Below, in pieces: positions 25,613 through 35,325 of a DNA stretch of 64,000 bases. The translations under genes and the position numbers were made by a program. The stretch lies in the NCBI RefSeq assembly GCF_900167555.1, contig NZ_FUYF01000009.1:48015-112014 (forward strand), written 5' to 3'. The stretch comes from Gemmiger formicilis. GTDB lineage: Bacteria > Bacillota > Clostridia > Oscillospirales > Ruminococcaceae. How positions within the stretch are numbered: the stretch's first letter is position 1; the number at the start of each line of letters is the position of its first letter. The notes under the pieces were generated by a model. That model worked only from the letters and a program-made list of their open reading frames with translations, was not told where the DNA came from and made no database searches.

Positions 25613-28459
25613 ATGAAAAACTCCGGAACGCGCAAAGCCATGCAGACCCCGACATGGAAAAGCATCTGTGCGATGCTGTGCCTGCTGCTGTTGCTGCCGG
25701 CTCTGTTTCCTGTGAAGGCTGCCGCAGAAACCGTCCCTGCAAAGGTCGTCCGTGTCGGCTCGTTTGAGGACACCTTCAACTATGTCAACGAGAAGGGGGT
25801 AAGAAAGGGCTACGGCTACGAATTGCTGCAGACCTTATCCGGCTATACAGGCTGGCAGCTCGAGTATGTGACCTGCGACTGGTCAGACTGCTTTGAAAAA
25901 CTCAAAAACGGCGAAATCGACATTATGGGCGATATTTCCTATACGGAGGACCGCACCGAGGAGATGCTGTTTTCGGACGAGCCGATGGGGGAGGAAAAAG
26001 ATTACCTCTACGCCGATCTCTCGCGCGAGGACATCACCGCTTCCGACTTCAAGACGCTGAACGGCAAAAAGATCGGCGTTCTGATGGGAACCGAGCCGGA
26101 GGTGATGCTGACCGAATGGGAAGAAAAATACGACCTGAAAACGCAGCACGTCAACATCTCCAACAATGAGGATGCCAAGCAAAAGCTGGCAAACCATGAG
26201 ATCGACTGCTTTGTTTCGATGGAAGAATCCTTCTGGACGGAGCTTGGCATCTCGACCATAACCCGCGTGGGAAGCTCCGACATCTACTATGCAATCAACA
26301 AAGACCGTGCGGATATCAAGGAAGAACTGGACAATGCGATGCGCGCGCTGGAGGACGCCGATCCTTTTTATACGGCGGATCTCTATAAAAGATATTTCTC
26401 GATGGATTATACCCCGATCCTTACGGGAGAGGAAAAGGCGTGGCTCAAAAAGCACGGCGCGATCCGGATGGGCTTTCTGACGGGTGACAGCGGCGTCAGC
26501 GTCTATGACCCTTCCACCGGGGAACTTACCGGGACCATCACGGACTATATTCGGTTTGCCAAGGATTGTCTGGGAAATCAGGAGCTGGAATTCCAGATGG
26601 TCGGTTATGACAGCCAAAAAGCGGAACTTGATGCGCTGAAATCAGGCGAGATCGACATGGTATTCCATTTCGACCAGAGTCCCAATCTGGCGGAAGAGTA
26701 TCGCGTTGCCTGTACCAACACAACGTGGACCTCCAACATGATGGCGGTCACGAACAAAGAGCACTTTAACGAAACCCAAGCGAACCGCGTTGCCGTTCCC
26801 CAAAACAAGATTTCCCTGACAAGGTACCTTGCGGTTTATTATCCGCAGTGGGAAATCGTGGACTGCGCTGCACAGGAGGATGCGGCAAGGCTGGTCAAGG
26901 ACGGACAGGCGGACTGCTTTGTCACAGGGGTCAGCAGCCAGGAAACCTACAGCAAGAAATACGACTTTTACAGCGTTCCGCTTCCAAACCCTGCCAAATC
27001 CTGCTTTGCGGTCAACAGCGGAAACGGCATCCTGCTGTCCATCCCGAACAAAACGATCAAGGCGATGCCTGCCAATATGCTTACCGCCTCTTTGGCAATG
27101 TACAAAAGCGCCGCGCGGAAGGTTACCCTGAGTGAGTTTATAAGGGATAACTTCTTCATGGTCCTGCTGGTCAGCAGCATTTTTGTTGCAGTCATTCTGC
27201 TCGCGATCCTGAAGCTGCTCCGGAAGGCACGCAAAGCCGAAGCTGCCGCAAGAAAAGCCGCGAACGATACGCAGGAGCTGAATGCAAAATTGCAGATCGC
27301 TGCGGAAAACGCCGAGAGCGCAAACCGGGCCAAATCCACCTTCCTGTTCAATATGTCGCATGACATCCGCACGCCCATGAACGCCATTATCGGCTACGCA
27401 GACCTTGCCTCCCGGCATTCGGACGACCCTGCAAAGCTGAAAAAATACATGGAGAACATTCAGGTGTGCGGGCAGAACCTGCTGATGCTGCTGAACAATG
27501 TGCTGGACCTTGCCCGCATCGAGAACGACAAGACGGAGATGGAGTATTCGGTTTCGGATGTCGAGAAGGATTTCCGTAATTGCATTGCGATGTTCCGGAA
27601 TCAGGCAGACAGCAAGGGCCAGACGCTTACGGTGACAACACAGCTGCCGTATCCGTATATCTATGCAGATATTCCGCACCTGACGGAGGTCTGTACAAAC
27701 CTCGTCAGCAACGCGGTCAAATACACGGGAAACGGCGGCACGATCCGCTGTGGCGTTACGCAGAAGCCCAGCGAAAAAGAGGGCTGGTGCGATACGGTGG
27801 TCACGGTTGCCGACAACGGCATCGGCATGTCGCAGGAGTTCCAGAAGCATATCTTTGAACCGTTTGAACGGGAACGCACGTCCACCGTCAGCAAGGTGGA
27901 AGGCAGCGGCATCGGGATGGGCATCGTGAAAAAGCTGGTCGGGCTGATGGGCGGCACCGTGGAGGTGGAGAGCAAGATCGGTGTCGGCTCCACCTTTACC
28001 GTGACCATTCCCTGCCGTATTGCGTCCGAGGAGGAAGCACAGGCGAAACGAGAGATCGACCCTTCGGATCAAAAGTGCCTGTGCGGTACAAGGATCCTGC
28101 TGACCGAGGACAACGACCTCAATGCGGAGATCGCCACCGAGCTGCTGCAGGAAGAAGGCTGCACGGTAGACCGCGCGAAAGACGGCGTGGAATGCGTGGA
28201 TATGCTGGAAAAAGCTGCGAACGGAACGTATCAGTTGATCCTTATGGACGTCCAGATGCCCGTGATGAACGGCTACGATGCGACAAAAAAGATTCGGAAA
28301 ATGGACGATCCCCAAAAGGCGAATATCCCCATCGTCGCCATGACGGCAAATGCATTTTCCGAAGATAAACAGGTGGCGCTGGACGCCGGGATGAACGACC
28401 ATATCGCAAAGCCGATCAATATGAGCGTTCTTGTGCCGACCCTGCGGAAATACCTTTGA
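25613..28459 (+). CDS. Hybrid sensor histidine kinase with two periplasmic-type solute-binding domains
   Basis: 948 residues, BvgS-like in layout. A signal sequence (ICAMLCLLLLLPALFPV) is followed by two tandem SBP_bac_3 domains (about 45-270 and 278-500). One transmembrane helix (about 513-535) and a short coiled linker rich in alanine lead to HisKA (phospho-histidine in NMSHDIRTPMNAIIGY, near 581). The HATPase has DNGIGMS and GSGIGMGIVKKL, and a C-terminal receiver has its aspartate in LILMDVQMPVMNG. It probably senses an amino acid or similar small solute outside the cell. No response regulator with a DNA-binding domain lies beside it, so its output partner is unknown. It has its own promoter and terminator. 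Confidence 0.88.
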   Translation: MKNSGTRKAMQTPTWKSICAMLCLLLLLPALFPVKAAAETVPAKVVRVGSFEDTFNYVNEKGVRKGYGYELLQTLSGYTGWQLEYVTCDWSDCFEKLKNGEIDIMGDISYTEDRTEEMLFSDEPMGEEKDYLYADLSREDITASDFKTLNGKKIGVLMGTEPEVMLTEWEEKYDLKTQHVNISNNEDAKQKLANHEIDCFVSMEESFWTELGISTITRVGSSDIYYAINKDRADIKEELDNAMRALEDADPFYTADLYKRYFSMDYTPILTGEEKAWLKKHGAIRMGFLTGDSGVSVYDPSTGELTGTITDYIRFAKDCLGNQELEFQMVGYDSQKAELDALKSGEIDMVFHFDQSPNLAEEYRVACTNTTWTSNMMAVTNKEHFNETQANRVAVPQNKISLTRYLAVYYPQWEIVDCAAQEDAARLVKDGQADCFVTGVSSQETYSKKYDFYSVPLPNPAKSCFAVNSGNGILLSIPNKTIKAMPANMLTASLAMYKSAARKVTLSEFIRDNFFMVLLVSSIFVAVILLAILKLLRKARKAEAAARKAANDTQELNAKLQIAAENAESANRAKSTFLFNMSHDIRTPMNAIIGYADLASRHSDDPAKLKKYMENIQVCGQNLLMLLNNVLDLARIENDKTEMEYSVSDVEKDFRNCIAMFRNQADSKGQTLTVTTQLPYPYIYADIPHLTEVCTNLVSNAVKYTGNGGTIRCGVTQKPSEKEGWCDTVVTVADNGIGMSQEFQKHIFEPFERERTSTVSKVEGSGIGMGIVKKLVGLMGGTVEVESKIGVGSTFTVTIPCRIASEEEAQAKREIDPSDQKCLCGTRILLTEDNDLNAEIATELLQEEGCTVDRAKDGVECVDMLEKAANGTYQLILMDVQMPVMNGYDATKKIRKMDDPQKANIPIVAMTANAFSEDKQVALDAGMNDHIAKPINMSVLVPTLRKYL

Positions 28460-28511
28460 TGCGGACAGAAAGTCATCGTATAATCGTATATAAGAACGAC
28501 ATAAATAAATA

Positions 28512-28559
28512 CCGCCGGGGAGCCTTCCCGTTTTTGGGAAGGCTCCCCGGCGGATTTTT
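28512..28559 (+). terminator. Strong hairpin terminator after the hybrid kinase
   Basis: CCGCCGGGGAGCCTTCCC pairs with its exact complement across a TTTTT-containing loop, then ATTTTTG follows. It can also serve the minus-strand AraC gene ending at 28616. Confidence 0.85.
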
Positions 28560-28615
28560 GTGAAGCGCAGCTTATCTACCTGAAATAGCGTGCACACCGC
28601 AATGTGTGGTTTTCT

Positions 28616-29515
28616 TTATGGCGTTCTGCGGCTCTGCCTTAGTTGGGCGCGGTACTCGGCGGGGGTTATGCCGTACAGTGCGCGGAAACTCTTTAAAAAG
28701 CTGCTGTAATTTGCAAAACCGCTGGCGGTGCAGGCGTCCAGTACGCCGGTGCCGTCGGCGAGCTCGTTGCGGCAGTGCTGCATACGCAGGTTGGTCAGAT
28801 ACCCGTGTATACTTTCCAGTGTGTACTCTTTGAACACGCGGGACAGGTGCTCCCGGCTGGTGTAGGTGTACTTTGCCAGCTGGGCCACGGTCAGATGCGG
28901 GTCGGTGTAGTTGGCCTGAAGGTAAGCAACCGCCTTGGCGACGAGCAGACTGGTGGCCGAGGGCGGCGGGGCATTGTGCCGCCGGGTCACAACTTGGCTG
29001 ATCAGCAAAATCAGCTCCGTGACCTCGCAGCATTGCACGGTATCGCGTATTTTTTCATCGAGATACACGGTCTGGGCCATCCGCTCCAGCAGACCGCGGA
29101 AGTCCCACTGCGTGACGGCGTCAGTGTCCAGAATGACAGGATCCCCCGACCAGACATGCCGCGGCAGGCCGCTTTGCGCCCAGGCACGCTCCCAGATGCC
29201 GGGAGCTATCTGCACGACGAGCCGCTCCGAGGTCGTGTCCGTGATGTTGAACTTGCCGGAGTGGTACATCTCGCCTGGAAACAGTATCAGCTCCCCCAGG
29301 TGCAGATCGTAGACACTGCCGTCGACGGAGTAGCGCACGCTGCTGCCCGCCACCGGCAGTATCATCTCATAATACGGGTGGGAGTGGACCACCGACTGGA
29401 CATTCTCCCGGTTTGTATACAGGCCCACGACAACCTGACCGTCCTGCAGGGCGGCACTGGCATCCTCCTGCGTCAGAATGGAATCCACGTAATGCGGCAT
29501 TTTTTGCAGGATCAT
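28616..29515 (-). CDS. AraC-family transcriptional regulator with cupin sensor
   Basis: 299 residues. The N-terminal half is a cupin-like sugar-sensing domain (VVHSHPYYEMILPVAG, LHLGELILFPGEMYHSG). The C-terminal half holds two helix-turn-helix motifs: LTVAQLAKYTYTSREHLSRV, and VLDACTASGFANYSSFLK ending in the AraC signature FRALYGITPAEYRAQ. It is divergent from the GH31 and TRAP genes and probably controls them. The 233-bp gap between them carries two matching 14-bp motifs. Confidence 0.88.
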   Translation of the reverse strand: MILQKMPHYVDSILTQEDASAALQDGQVVVGLYTNRENVQSVVHSHPYYEMILPVAGSSVRYSVDGSVYDLHLGELILFPGEMYHSGKFNITDTTSERLVVQIAPGIWERAWAQSGLPRHVWSGDPVILDTDAVTQWDFRGLLERMAQTVYLDEKIRDTVQCCEVTELILLISQVVTRRHNAPPPSATSLLVAKAVAYLQANYTDPHLTVAQLAKYTYTSREHLSRVFKEYTLESIHGYLTNLRMQHCRNELADGTGVLDACTASGFANYSSFLKSFRALYGITPAEYRAQLRQSRRTP

Positions 29516-29636
29516 GAGCGACGCCTCCTGTTAAATTTTGTCTTTACCACGATTATATCACATTTTGCGACATTTGCATTACAAATACGGCAGAAATTTT
29601 GTGAAGGATTTGTTATTATAAAGGCGAAGAAGGGCA

Positions 29637-29690
29637 CAATGTGCAGATTGAACAAAATATATTATGCGATTTTGTACAATATGCACATTG
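29637..29690. promoter_or_regulatory. Paired 14-bp operator-like motifs upstream of the GH31 gene
   Basis: CAATGTGCAGATTG (29637-29650) and CAATATGCACATTG (29677-29690) match at 12 of 14 positions and start exactly 40 bp apart, close to four helical turns. Each has CAAT/ATTG arms. They lie between the divergent AraC and GH31 genes, so binding by the AraC protein is a natural inference. Confidence 0.5.
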
Positions 29691-29748
29691 TCTGCCAAAT
29701 AACAAGTTCCACCATTCAAGTATACGCAAAATAGAAAGGAGAAAATCT

Positions 29749-32274
29749 ATGAAAGTGTGCTACACCGGCGGCGCTGTCAAGGACTGCGGAAGCTATTATT
29801 CCGTAGCCACCAACGCTGTAGAGCTGCGCATCTGGTTCCTGACCGACGATATACTGCGCATCCGTGCGGGCTTTGACGGCGACTGGGATGAAGCCTCCTA
29901 CAGCCTGACCATGACCGCATGGGAGTCCCGCACCGACGAGCTGATGAAGGACTGCCGCAAGCGCGTCCAGTCCGCCGCCGCAGCCCTGACCGACGGCGAC
30001 AAGCAGGCCGTTATCCAGGGTGCGCGTCTCAAGGTCGTCATCGAGAAGGCACCGTTCCGCATCATGGTCTATGATAAGGACGGCAGCCTGCTGCACGCCG
30101 ATATTCCCGACCTGGCCTACCGCGAGGACAGCAACCACCGCCGCATCCACGCCAGCCAGATCGAGGCAGACGACTGCTTCTACGGCTTCGGCGAGAAATC
30201 CGGCGAGATCAACAAGGCCGAGAAATACATGAATATGGCTCCCGGCGACGCCATGGGCTACAACGCCAAGGAGACGGATTCCCTCTACAAGCACATTCCG
30301 TTCTATATCCGCCTGAACCGCGGCACCAAGCAGGCTGTCGGCTACTTCTACCACAATACCGCCGAGTGCGATTTCAACATGGGCCGCGAGAAGCGAAACT
30401 ACTGGCACCGCTACTCGTCCTACCGCACCGACGCGGGCGACATTGACCTGTTTTTGATCGCAGGCCCGTCCATCCGCGAGATCATCGAGCGCTATACCGA
30501 CCTGACCGGCAAGAGCGTCATGCTGCCGAAGGCCGCGCTGGGCTACCTCGGCAGCTCGATGTACTACCCCGAGCTGCCCGAGAACAGCGACGATGCCGTG
30601 CTGGACTTCATCGACACGACCCGCGAGGAAGGCATCCCTGCCGACGGCTTCCAGCTGTCCAGCGGCTACTGCGCCGTTGAGACCGCCGAGGGCATCAAGC
30701 GCTGCACTTTCACATGGAACCACAAGCGCTTCAAGGACCCGGCAGACTGGTTCGCCCAGATGGAAAAGCGCGGCATCGTTGTCTCGCCCAACATCAAGCC
30801 CGGTATGCTGCTCGTCCATCCGCTGCTGAACGAGATGAAGGAGAAGGGCATGTTCCTGCCCGCCTCCGACGACAATGCAGGTTTTGACGGTCTGGCTGTC
30901 GGTACCTGGTGGGGCGGCCCCGGCCTGTTTGTGGACTACACGAAGGAATCCACCCGTCTGCACTGGAAGCAGTACATCAAGGACGCGCTGCTGAAATACG
31001 GCTGCCGTTCCATCTGGAACGACAACTGCGAGTATGACTCCCTCGTTGACAAGGACGCAAAGGTTTACTTTGAGGGCAAGGGCAGCACGATTGGCACGAT
31101 GAAGCCTATCATGAGCAACCTGATGTGCCAGCTGTCCAACGAGGCCATCGAGGAGTATGACCCCGACTGCCGCCCGTTCTCGGTCTGCCGTTCCGGTCAT
31201 GCGGGCATCCAGCGCTATGCGCAGGTCTGGGCCGGTGACAACCTGACCCACTGGGATACCCTGAAATACAACATCGCCACGATTCTGGGCATGGCGCTCT
31301 GCGGCGTGTCCAACCACGGCTGCGACATCGGCGGCTTCTTCGGCCCCGCGCCGGAGGGCGAGCTGTTCGTGCGCTGGGTGCAGAACGGCATCTTCCAGCC
31401 GCGTTTCTCCATCCACTCCACGAACACCGATAACACCGTCACCGAGCCGTGGATGTACAGCGACAAAAAGCAGTACATCAAGGACGCGATTGACTTCCGC
31501 TATAAACTCAGCCCGACGCTGTATTCCCTGATGGAGCGCGCGCATGAGAACGGCCTGCCCATCTGGCAGCCGACGTTCAGCGTTTTCCAGAACGACCCGG
31601 CCACCTACGATGAGGGCGTGGACTTCATGTTCGGTGATTCTCTGCTGGTTGCGAACGTCGTTGAAAAGGGCCAGACCGTCCGACCGGTCTATCTGCCCGT
31701 GACCGAGAACGAAAACGAGCGGTTCTACGACTTCTACACCCGCGAGGAATACGCCCCCGGCCAGACGATTGAGGTGCCGGTTGATATTGCCAGCATCCCG
31801 CTGTTTGTGCGCAGCGGTGCCATTCTCCCGATGAGCGGCAACAAGCTGCACAACCTGATGACCGAAAAGACCACCGCGCTGGATATCCTGATGGCCCCCG
31901 ATGTGGATTCCGAGTTCACGCTGTACGAGGATGACGGCCACACGAACGATTACCGCAAGGGCGCGTATCTCAAGACGAAGATCGCCGTCAAGGCAGGCGT
32001 CAAGACCGTCGTGACCTTCACGAATGAGGGCAGCTACGAGACCGCCGTCGAGAGCATGTATCTCGACATGATCCACCGCGAGAAGTCCCCGTTCTATGTG
32101 CAGGTGGACGGCAAAGAGCTGCCGCACTTCCTGCACCGCCGCAAGTTTGAGGAGGCCGAGAGCGGCTGGTACTACAGCCAGCGCCTCAAGAGCGTCCAGA
32201 TCAAGTACCCCAACCCCAAGAAGGATCACGAGGTACTTGTCTCGTTCGAACAGTTTGATTTGATCGGGATGTAA
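29749..32274 (+). CDS. Glycoside hydrolase family 31 (alpha-glucosidase/alpha-xylosidase type)
   Basis: 841 residues with no signal peptide, so intracellular. GFGEKSGEINKAEKYMNM near residue 145 is a GH31 N-terminal feature. In the barrel, SIWNDNCEYDS (near 422) should carry the catalytic aspartate nucleophile, and QVWAGDNLTHWD (near 494) the acid/base aspartate. ISHH-type beta-domains follow. The motif WNDNCEY differs from the WNDMNEP of common alpha-glucosidases, so the substrate may not be starch or maltose. The ATG at 29749 follows AGAAAGGAG. It is followed by a TRAP transporter, suggesting that the enzyme acts on an imported alpha-glycoside or that the two share an inducer. Confidence 0.88.
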   Translation: MKVCYTGGAVKDCGSYYSVATNAVELRIWFLTDDILRIRAGFDGDWDEASYSLTMTAWESRTDELMKDCRKRVQSAAAALTDGDKQAVIQGARLKVVIEKAPFRIMVYDKDGSLLHADIPDLAYREDSNHRRIHASQIEADDCFYGFGEKSGEINKAEKYMNMAPGDAMGYNAKETDSLYKHIPFYIRLNRGTKQAVGYFYHNTAECDFNMGREKRNYWHRYSSYRTDAGDIDLFLIAGPSIREIIERYTDLTGKSVMLPKAALGYLGSSMYYPELPENSDDAVLDFIDTTREEGIPADGFQLSSGYCAVETAEGIKRCTFTWNHKRFKDPADWFAQMEKRGIVVSPNIKPGMLLVHPLLNEMKEKGMFLPASDDNAGFDGLAVGTWWGGPGLFVDYTKESTRLHWKQYIKDALLKYGCRSIWNDNCEYDSLVDKDAKVYFEGKGSTIGTMKPIMSNLMCQLSNEAIEEYDPDCRPFSVCRSGHAGIQRYAQVWAGDNLTHWDTLKYNIATILGMALCGVSNHGCDIGGFFGPAPEGELFVRWVQNGIFQPRFSIHSTNTDNTVTEPWMYSDKKQYIKDAIDFRYKLSPTLYSLMERAHENGLPIWQPTFSVFQNDPATYDEGVDFMFGDSLLVANVVEKGQTVRPVYLPVTENENERFYDFYTREEYAPGQTIEVPVDIASIPLFVRSGAILPMSGNKLHNLMTEKTTALDILMAPDVDSEFTLYEDDGHTNDYRKGAYLKTKIAVKAGVKTVVTFTNEGSYETAVESMYLDMIHREKSPFYVQVDGKELPHFLHRRKFEEAESGWYYSQRLKSVQIKYPNPKKDHEVLVSFEQFDLIGM

Positions 32275-32286
32275 CCCAGCTTCTTG

Positions 32287-32423
32287 CCTCCCCTGGCAGG
32301 GGAGGTGCCCCGTAGGGGCGGAGGGGTTGAACCTTGCCGTAGCCCGAAATATTTCGGGTAATGGCACGGTTCTCTCCCCCAGCCGCTGCGGCGGCAGCTC
32401 CCTCTCAGAGGAGGCCAAGGGGA
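32287..32423. repeat. Palindromic intergenic repeat element, copy 2
   Basis: Shares with 14945-15100 the perfect palindrome CCCGAAATATTTCGGG (32343-32358) and flanking blocks in inverted relation (GAACCTTGCCGTAG here, CTATGGCAAGGTTC there). Outer hairpin CCTCCCCTGGCAGGGGAGG lies at 32287-32305. It sits between the GH31 and dctP genes and could act as an RNA-processing or attenuating structure in a joint transcript. Confidence 0.75.
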
Positions 32424-32454
32424 AAACGGCATACATACAAGAAGGAGAAATACC

Positions 32455-33492
32455 ATGTTCAAAAAATTCGCAGCATTGGCTGCTGCGGCTGCGCTCAGTC
32501 TGGGTGTTATGACCGGCTGCGGCGCGTCCGGCACCACCGCCGACTCCACCGGCTACAGCGCCGAGAACCCGCTGGTGCTGACGCTGGCCCACGGCCTGTC
32601 CGAGACCCACACTGTCCACATCGCCATGACCCAGTTCGCGGACGAGGTCGCTGAAAAGACCGATGGCCGCATCCAGGTCAAGATCTTCCCCAACGGCCAG
32701 CTCGGCAGCGAAAACGAGAACCTTGAGCAGCTGCAGGCCGGCGTTATCGCCATGACCAAGGTCTCTGCACCCGGTCTGGCTACCTACAACGATGCCTTCA
32801 ACACCTTCGGCCTGCCCTATATCTTCAACGATACCGATGACTTCTACCATGTCATGGACTCGCAGGAGATGCAGGACTTCTTCCTCTCCACCGGTGACGA
32901 CGGCTTTGTCACGCTGACCTATTACACCTCCGGCGCACGCTCCTTCTACACGAAGGATCGCGCCATCCGCACGCCCGCCGACCTGAAGGGCCTGAAGATC
33001 CGCGTGCAGGATATGAAGAGCCAGACCGACATGATGAGCTATCTGGGCGGCATTCCCGTCGCCATGTCCTACGGCGACGTTTACACCTCGCTGCAGACCG
33101 GCATCATTGACGGCACCGAGAACAACGAGACCGCCCTGACCACCGGCAAGCACGGCGAGGTCTGCAAGGTCTACTCGGTGGACCAGCACGCCATGATCCC
33201 CGACGTCCTCATCATGAGTGAGAAGGTCTGGGAGACCATCAGCCCCGAGGATCAGGAAATCATTCTGGAGGCCGCCCACGATTCCACCGATGCCCACAAG
33301 GTCATGTGGGACACCGCTGTGGAGGAGGCCGTCAAGGAAGCACAGGAGACGATGGGCGTTGAGTTCGTCTATGACGTCGACAAGGAAGCCTTCCGCGAGG
33401 CAACCCAGCCCATGATCGAAGCCTACGAGGAGCAGTATCCCGGCGTCAAAACGCTGCTGGATACCATCGACGCCGCAAGAGGGGAGGAGTAA
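32455..33492 (+). CDS. dctP: TRAP transporter substrate-binding lipoprotein
   Basis: 345 residues. The lipoprotein signal is AALSLGVMTGCGASG with the lipidated cysteine. LTLAHGLSETHTVHIAM, KIFPNGQLGSENENLEQL and LGGIPVAMSYGDVYTSLQTG are DctP signatures, including the conserved arginine-containing stretch KGLKIRVQ that contacts a substrate carboxylate in the family. It captures an organic or sugar acid outside the cell. AAGGAG precedes the start. dctQ and dctM follow. Confidence 0.93.
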   Translation: MFKKFAALAAAAALSLGVMTGCGASGTTADSTGYSAENPLVLTLAHGLSETHTVHIAMTQFADEVAEKTDGRIQVKIFPNGQLGSENENLEQLQAGVIAMTKVSAPGLATYNDAFNTFGLPYIFNDTDDFYHVMDSQEMQDFFLSTGDDGFVTLTYYTSGARSFYTKDRAIRTPADLKGLKIRVQDMKSQTDMMSYLGGIPVAMSYGDVYTSLQTGIIDGTENNETALTTGKHGEVCKVYSVDQHAMIPDVLIMSEKVWETISPEDQEIILEAAHDSTDAHKVMWDTAVEEAVKEAQETMGVEFVYDVDKEAFREATQPMIEAYEEQYPGVKTLLDTIDAARGEE

Positions 33493-33495
33493 GCC

Positions 33496-34005
33496 ATGAA
33501 AAACACCTTTGCTGCCATCAAATTCTGGATGGACAAAATTTTGAGCATTGCCTGCGCCGTACTGCTTACCTTTATGACGGTGCTGGTTCTGATTCAGGTT
33601 TTCTCCCGCTATATCCTCAACAGCCCCGTGGCTTTCACCGAGGAACTTGTCCGCTACAGCCTGATCTGGACCGGCTTCATCGGCGCGGCCTACGCCTTCT
33701 CCACCCGGGAGCACATGTCCCTGACCCTCATCCGCGACAAATTTACCGGCAAGGCGCACACCGCCCTGCTGGTGGTCATCGATGGTCTGATTCTGCTGAT
33801 GGCCATCTTCGTATTCACTATCGGCGGCTTTAAGCTGGCTGTCTCTGCCAGCCGCGAGTTCTCGGCCCTGCTGGGTATTCCCCGCAGCCTGGTTTACTCC
33901 ATCGCCCCGATTTCCGGCGTGTTCATCGTCCTGGCGCAGATCATCAACATCTATGAGGACGTCACCGGCGAAAAAGTTGAATCCAAGGAGGGTGCAGACA
34001 AATGA
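33496..34005 (+). CDS. dctQ: TRAP transporter small permease subunit
   Basis: 169 residues with four membrane helices. VFSRYILNSPVAFTEEL and SLIWTGFIGAAYAFSTREH are typical of DctQ. It forms the membrane complex with DctM. It starts 3 bp after the dctP stop and overlaps dctM by 4 bp. Confidence 0.92.
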   Translation: MKNTFAAIKFWMDKILSIACAVLLTFMTVLVLIQVFSRYILNSPVAFTEELVRYSLIWTGFIGAAYAFSTREHMSLTLIRDKFTGKAHTALLVVIDGLILLMAIFVFTIGGFKLAVSASREFSALLGIPRSLVYSIAPISGVFIVLAQIINIYEDVTGEKVESKEGADK

Positions 34006-35303
34006 GTATCACCATGACCACCGTTATCCTGTTCGCCGTGTTCGGCGTGCTGCTGTTCCTCGGCGTGCCTATCTCCATCAGCATTGTGGCGTCGTCTATC
34101 GTGACCGCCATGTCCACCCTGTCCTGGGACCAGATCACCTTTATCACGATGCAGAAGATGAACTCCGGCGTGGAGAGCTTCTCGCTGCTTGCTGTGCCTC
34201 TGTTCATTCTGGCCGGCAACATCATGAACAACGGCGGTATTGCCAAGCGCCTGGTCAACTTCGCCCAGCTGTTCGTCGGCAAGATCCCCGGCTCCATGGC
34301 GCAGGCCAACATCCTGGGCAACATGCTGTTCGGCGCGCTGTCCGGCTCCTCCGTTGCTGCCGCATCCGCCATGGGCGGCTGCATCAGCCCCATTGAGGAA
34401 GAAAACGGCTACGACCCCGCCTACTCCGCCGCCGCCAACATTGCCTCCGCCCCCACCGGCCTGCTGATTCCCCCGACGTCTGCCTTCATTGTCTACTCCA
34501 CCGTCGCGGGCGGTGTCTCCATCTCCACGCTGTTCATGGCCGGTTACATTCCCGGCATCCTGATGGGCCTGTGCTGCATGGTCGTTGCGTTCATCGGCGC
34601 AAAAAAGGCTGGCATGAAAGCCACCGGCATTGACCACAGCCAGAGCATTGCCAAGACCGTCTGGGACGCCGTGCCGTCTCTGCTGCTGATCGTCATTGTC
34701 ATCGGCGGCATCGTCTCCGGTATCTTCACCGCCACTGAGGGCGCAGGTGTCGCGGTTCTCTACTGCCTGATTCTTTCCATCATCTATAAGAGCATCGACT
34801 TCAAAGGCTTCCTTGGCATCCTGCTCAACTCCGCCAAAACGTCCGGCATCATCCTGTTCCTGATTTCTGCCTCCTCCGCCATGTCCTTCGTTATGGCCTA
34901 CTCCGGCATCCCGGCAGCCATCTCCAACGGCCTGATGAGCCTGACTGACAACAAGTACATCATCTTCCTGCTCATGAACATCATCCTGCTGGTCATCGGC
35001 ATGTTCATGGACATCACCCCGGCCATCCTGATTTTCACCCCGATCTTCCTGCCCATCGCCACCAGCTTTGGCATGACGGAGATCCAGTTCGGCGTTATGC
35101 TGATCTTCAATATGTGCCTGGGCAACATCACCCCGCCGGTCGGCTCGGTTCTGTTCGTCGGCTGCGGCATCGGTCATGTATCCATCGAGCAGGTCACGTC
35201 CAAGCTGATCCCCTACTTTGCGGCACTGGTTGCCGCCCTGCTGGCCGTCACCTACATCCCGGCTCTGTCTCTGGGCCTGCCCAGCCTGATGGGCCTGATT
35301 TAA
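34002..35303 (+). CDS. dctM: TRAP transporter large permease subunit
   Basis: A 433-residue polytopic protein with about twelve helices. PLFILAGNIMNNGGIAKRL, FGALSGSSVAAASAMGG and IPPTSAFIVYSTVAGG are DctM hallmarks. It drives sodium-coupled uptake of the DctP ligand. A terminator follows, closing the GH31-TRAP unit. Confidence 0.93.
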   Translation: MSITMTTVILFAVFGVLLFLGVPISISIVASSIVTAMSTLSWDQITFITMQKMNSGVESFSLLAVPLFILAGNIMNNGGIAKRLVNFAQLFVGKIPGSMAQANILGNMLFGALSGSSVAAASAMGGCISPIEEENGYDPAYSAAANIASAPTGLLIPPTSAFIVYSTVAGGVSISTLFMAGYIPGILMGLCCMVVAFIGAKKAGMKATGIDHSQSIAKTVWDAVPSLLLIVIVIGGIVSGIFTATEGAGVAVLYCLILSIIYKSIDFKGFLGILLNSAKTSGIILFLISASSAMSFVMAYSGIPAAISNGLMSLTDNKYIIFLLMNIILLVIGMFMDITPAILIFTPIFLPIATSFGMTEIQFGVMLIFNMCLGNITPPVGSVLFVGCGIGHVSIEQVTSKLIPYFAALVAALLAVTYIPALSLGLPSLMGLI

Positions 35304-35325
35304 CTATTGGCTGATTAAAATAGTA

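Noticed and set aside
29716..33759. A minus-strand open frame of more than 1300 codons opposite the GH31 and dctP genes.
   Set aside because: It mirrors codon structure of two clearly recognisable plus-strand genes and crosses the boundary between them; GC-rich codon bias keeps the antisense frame open.
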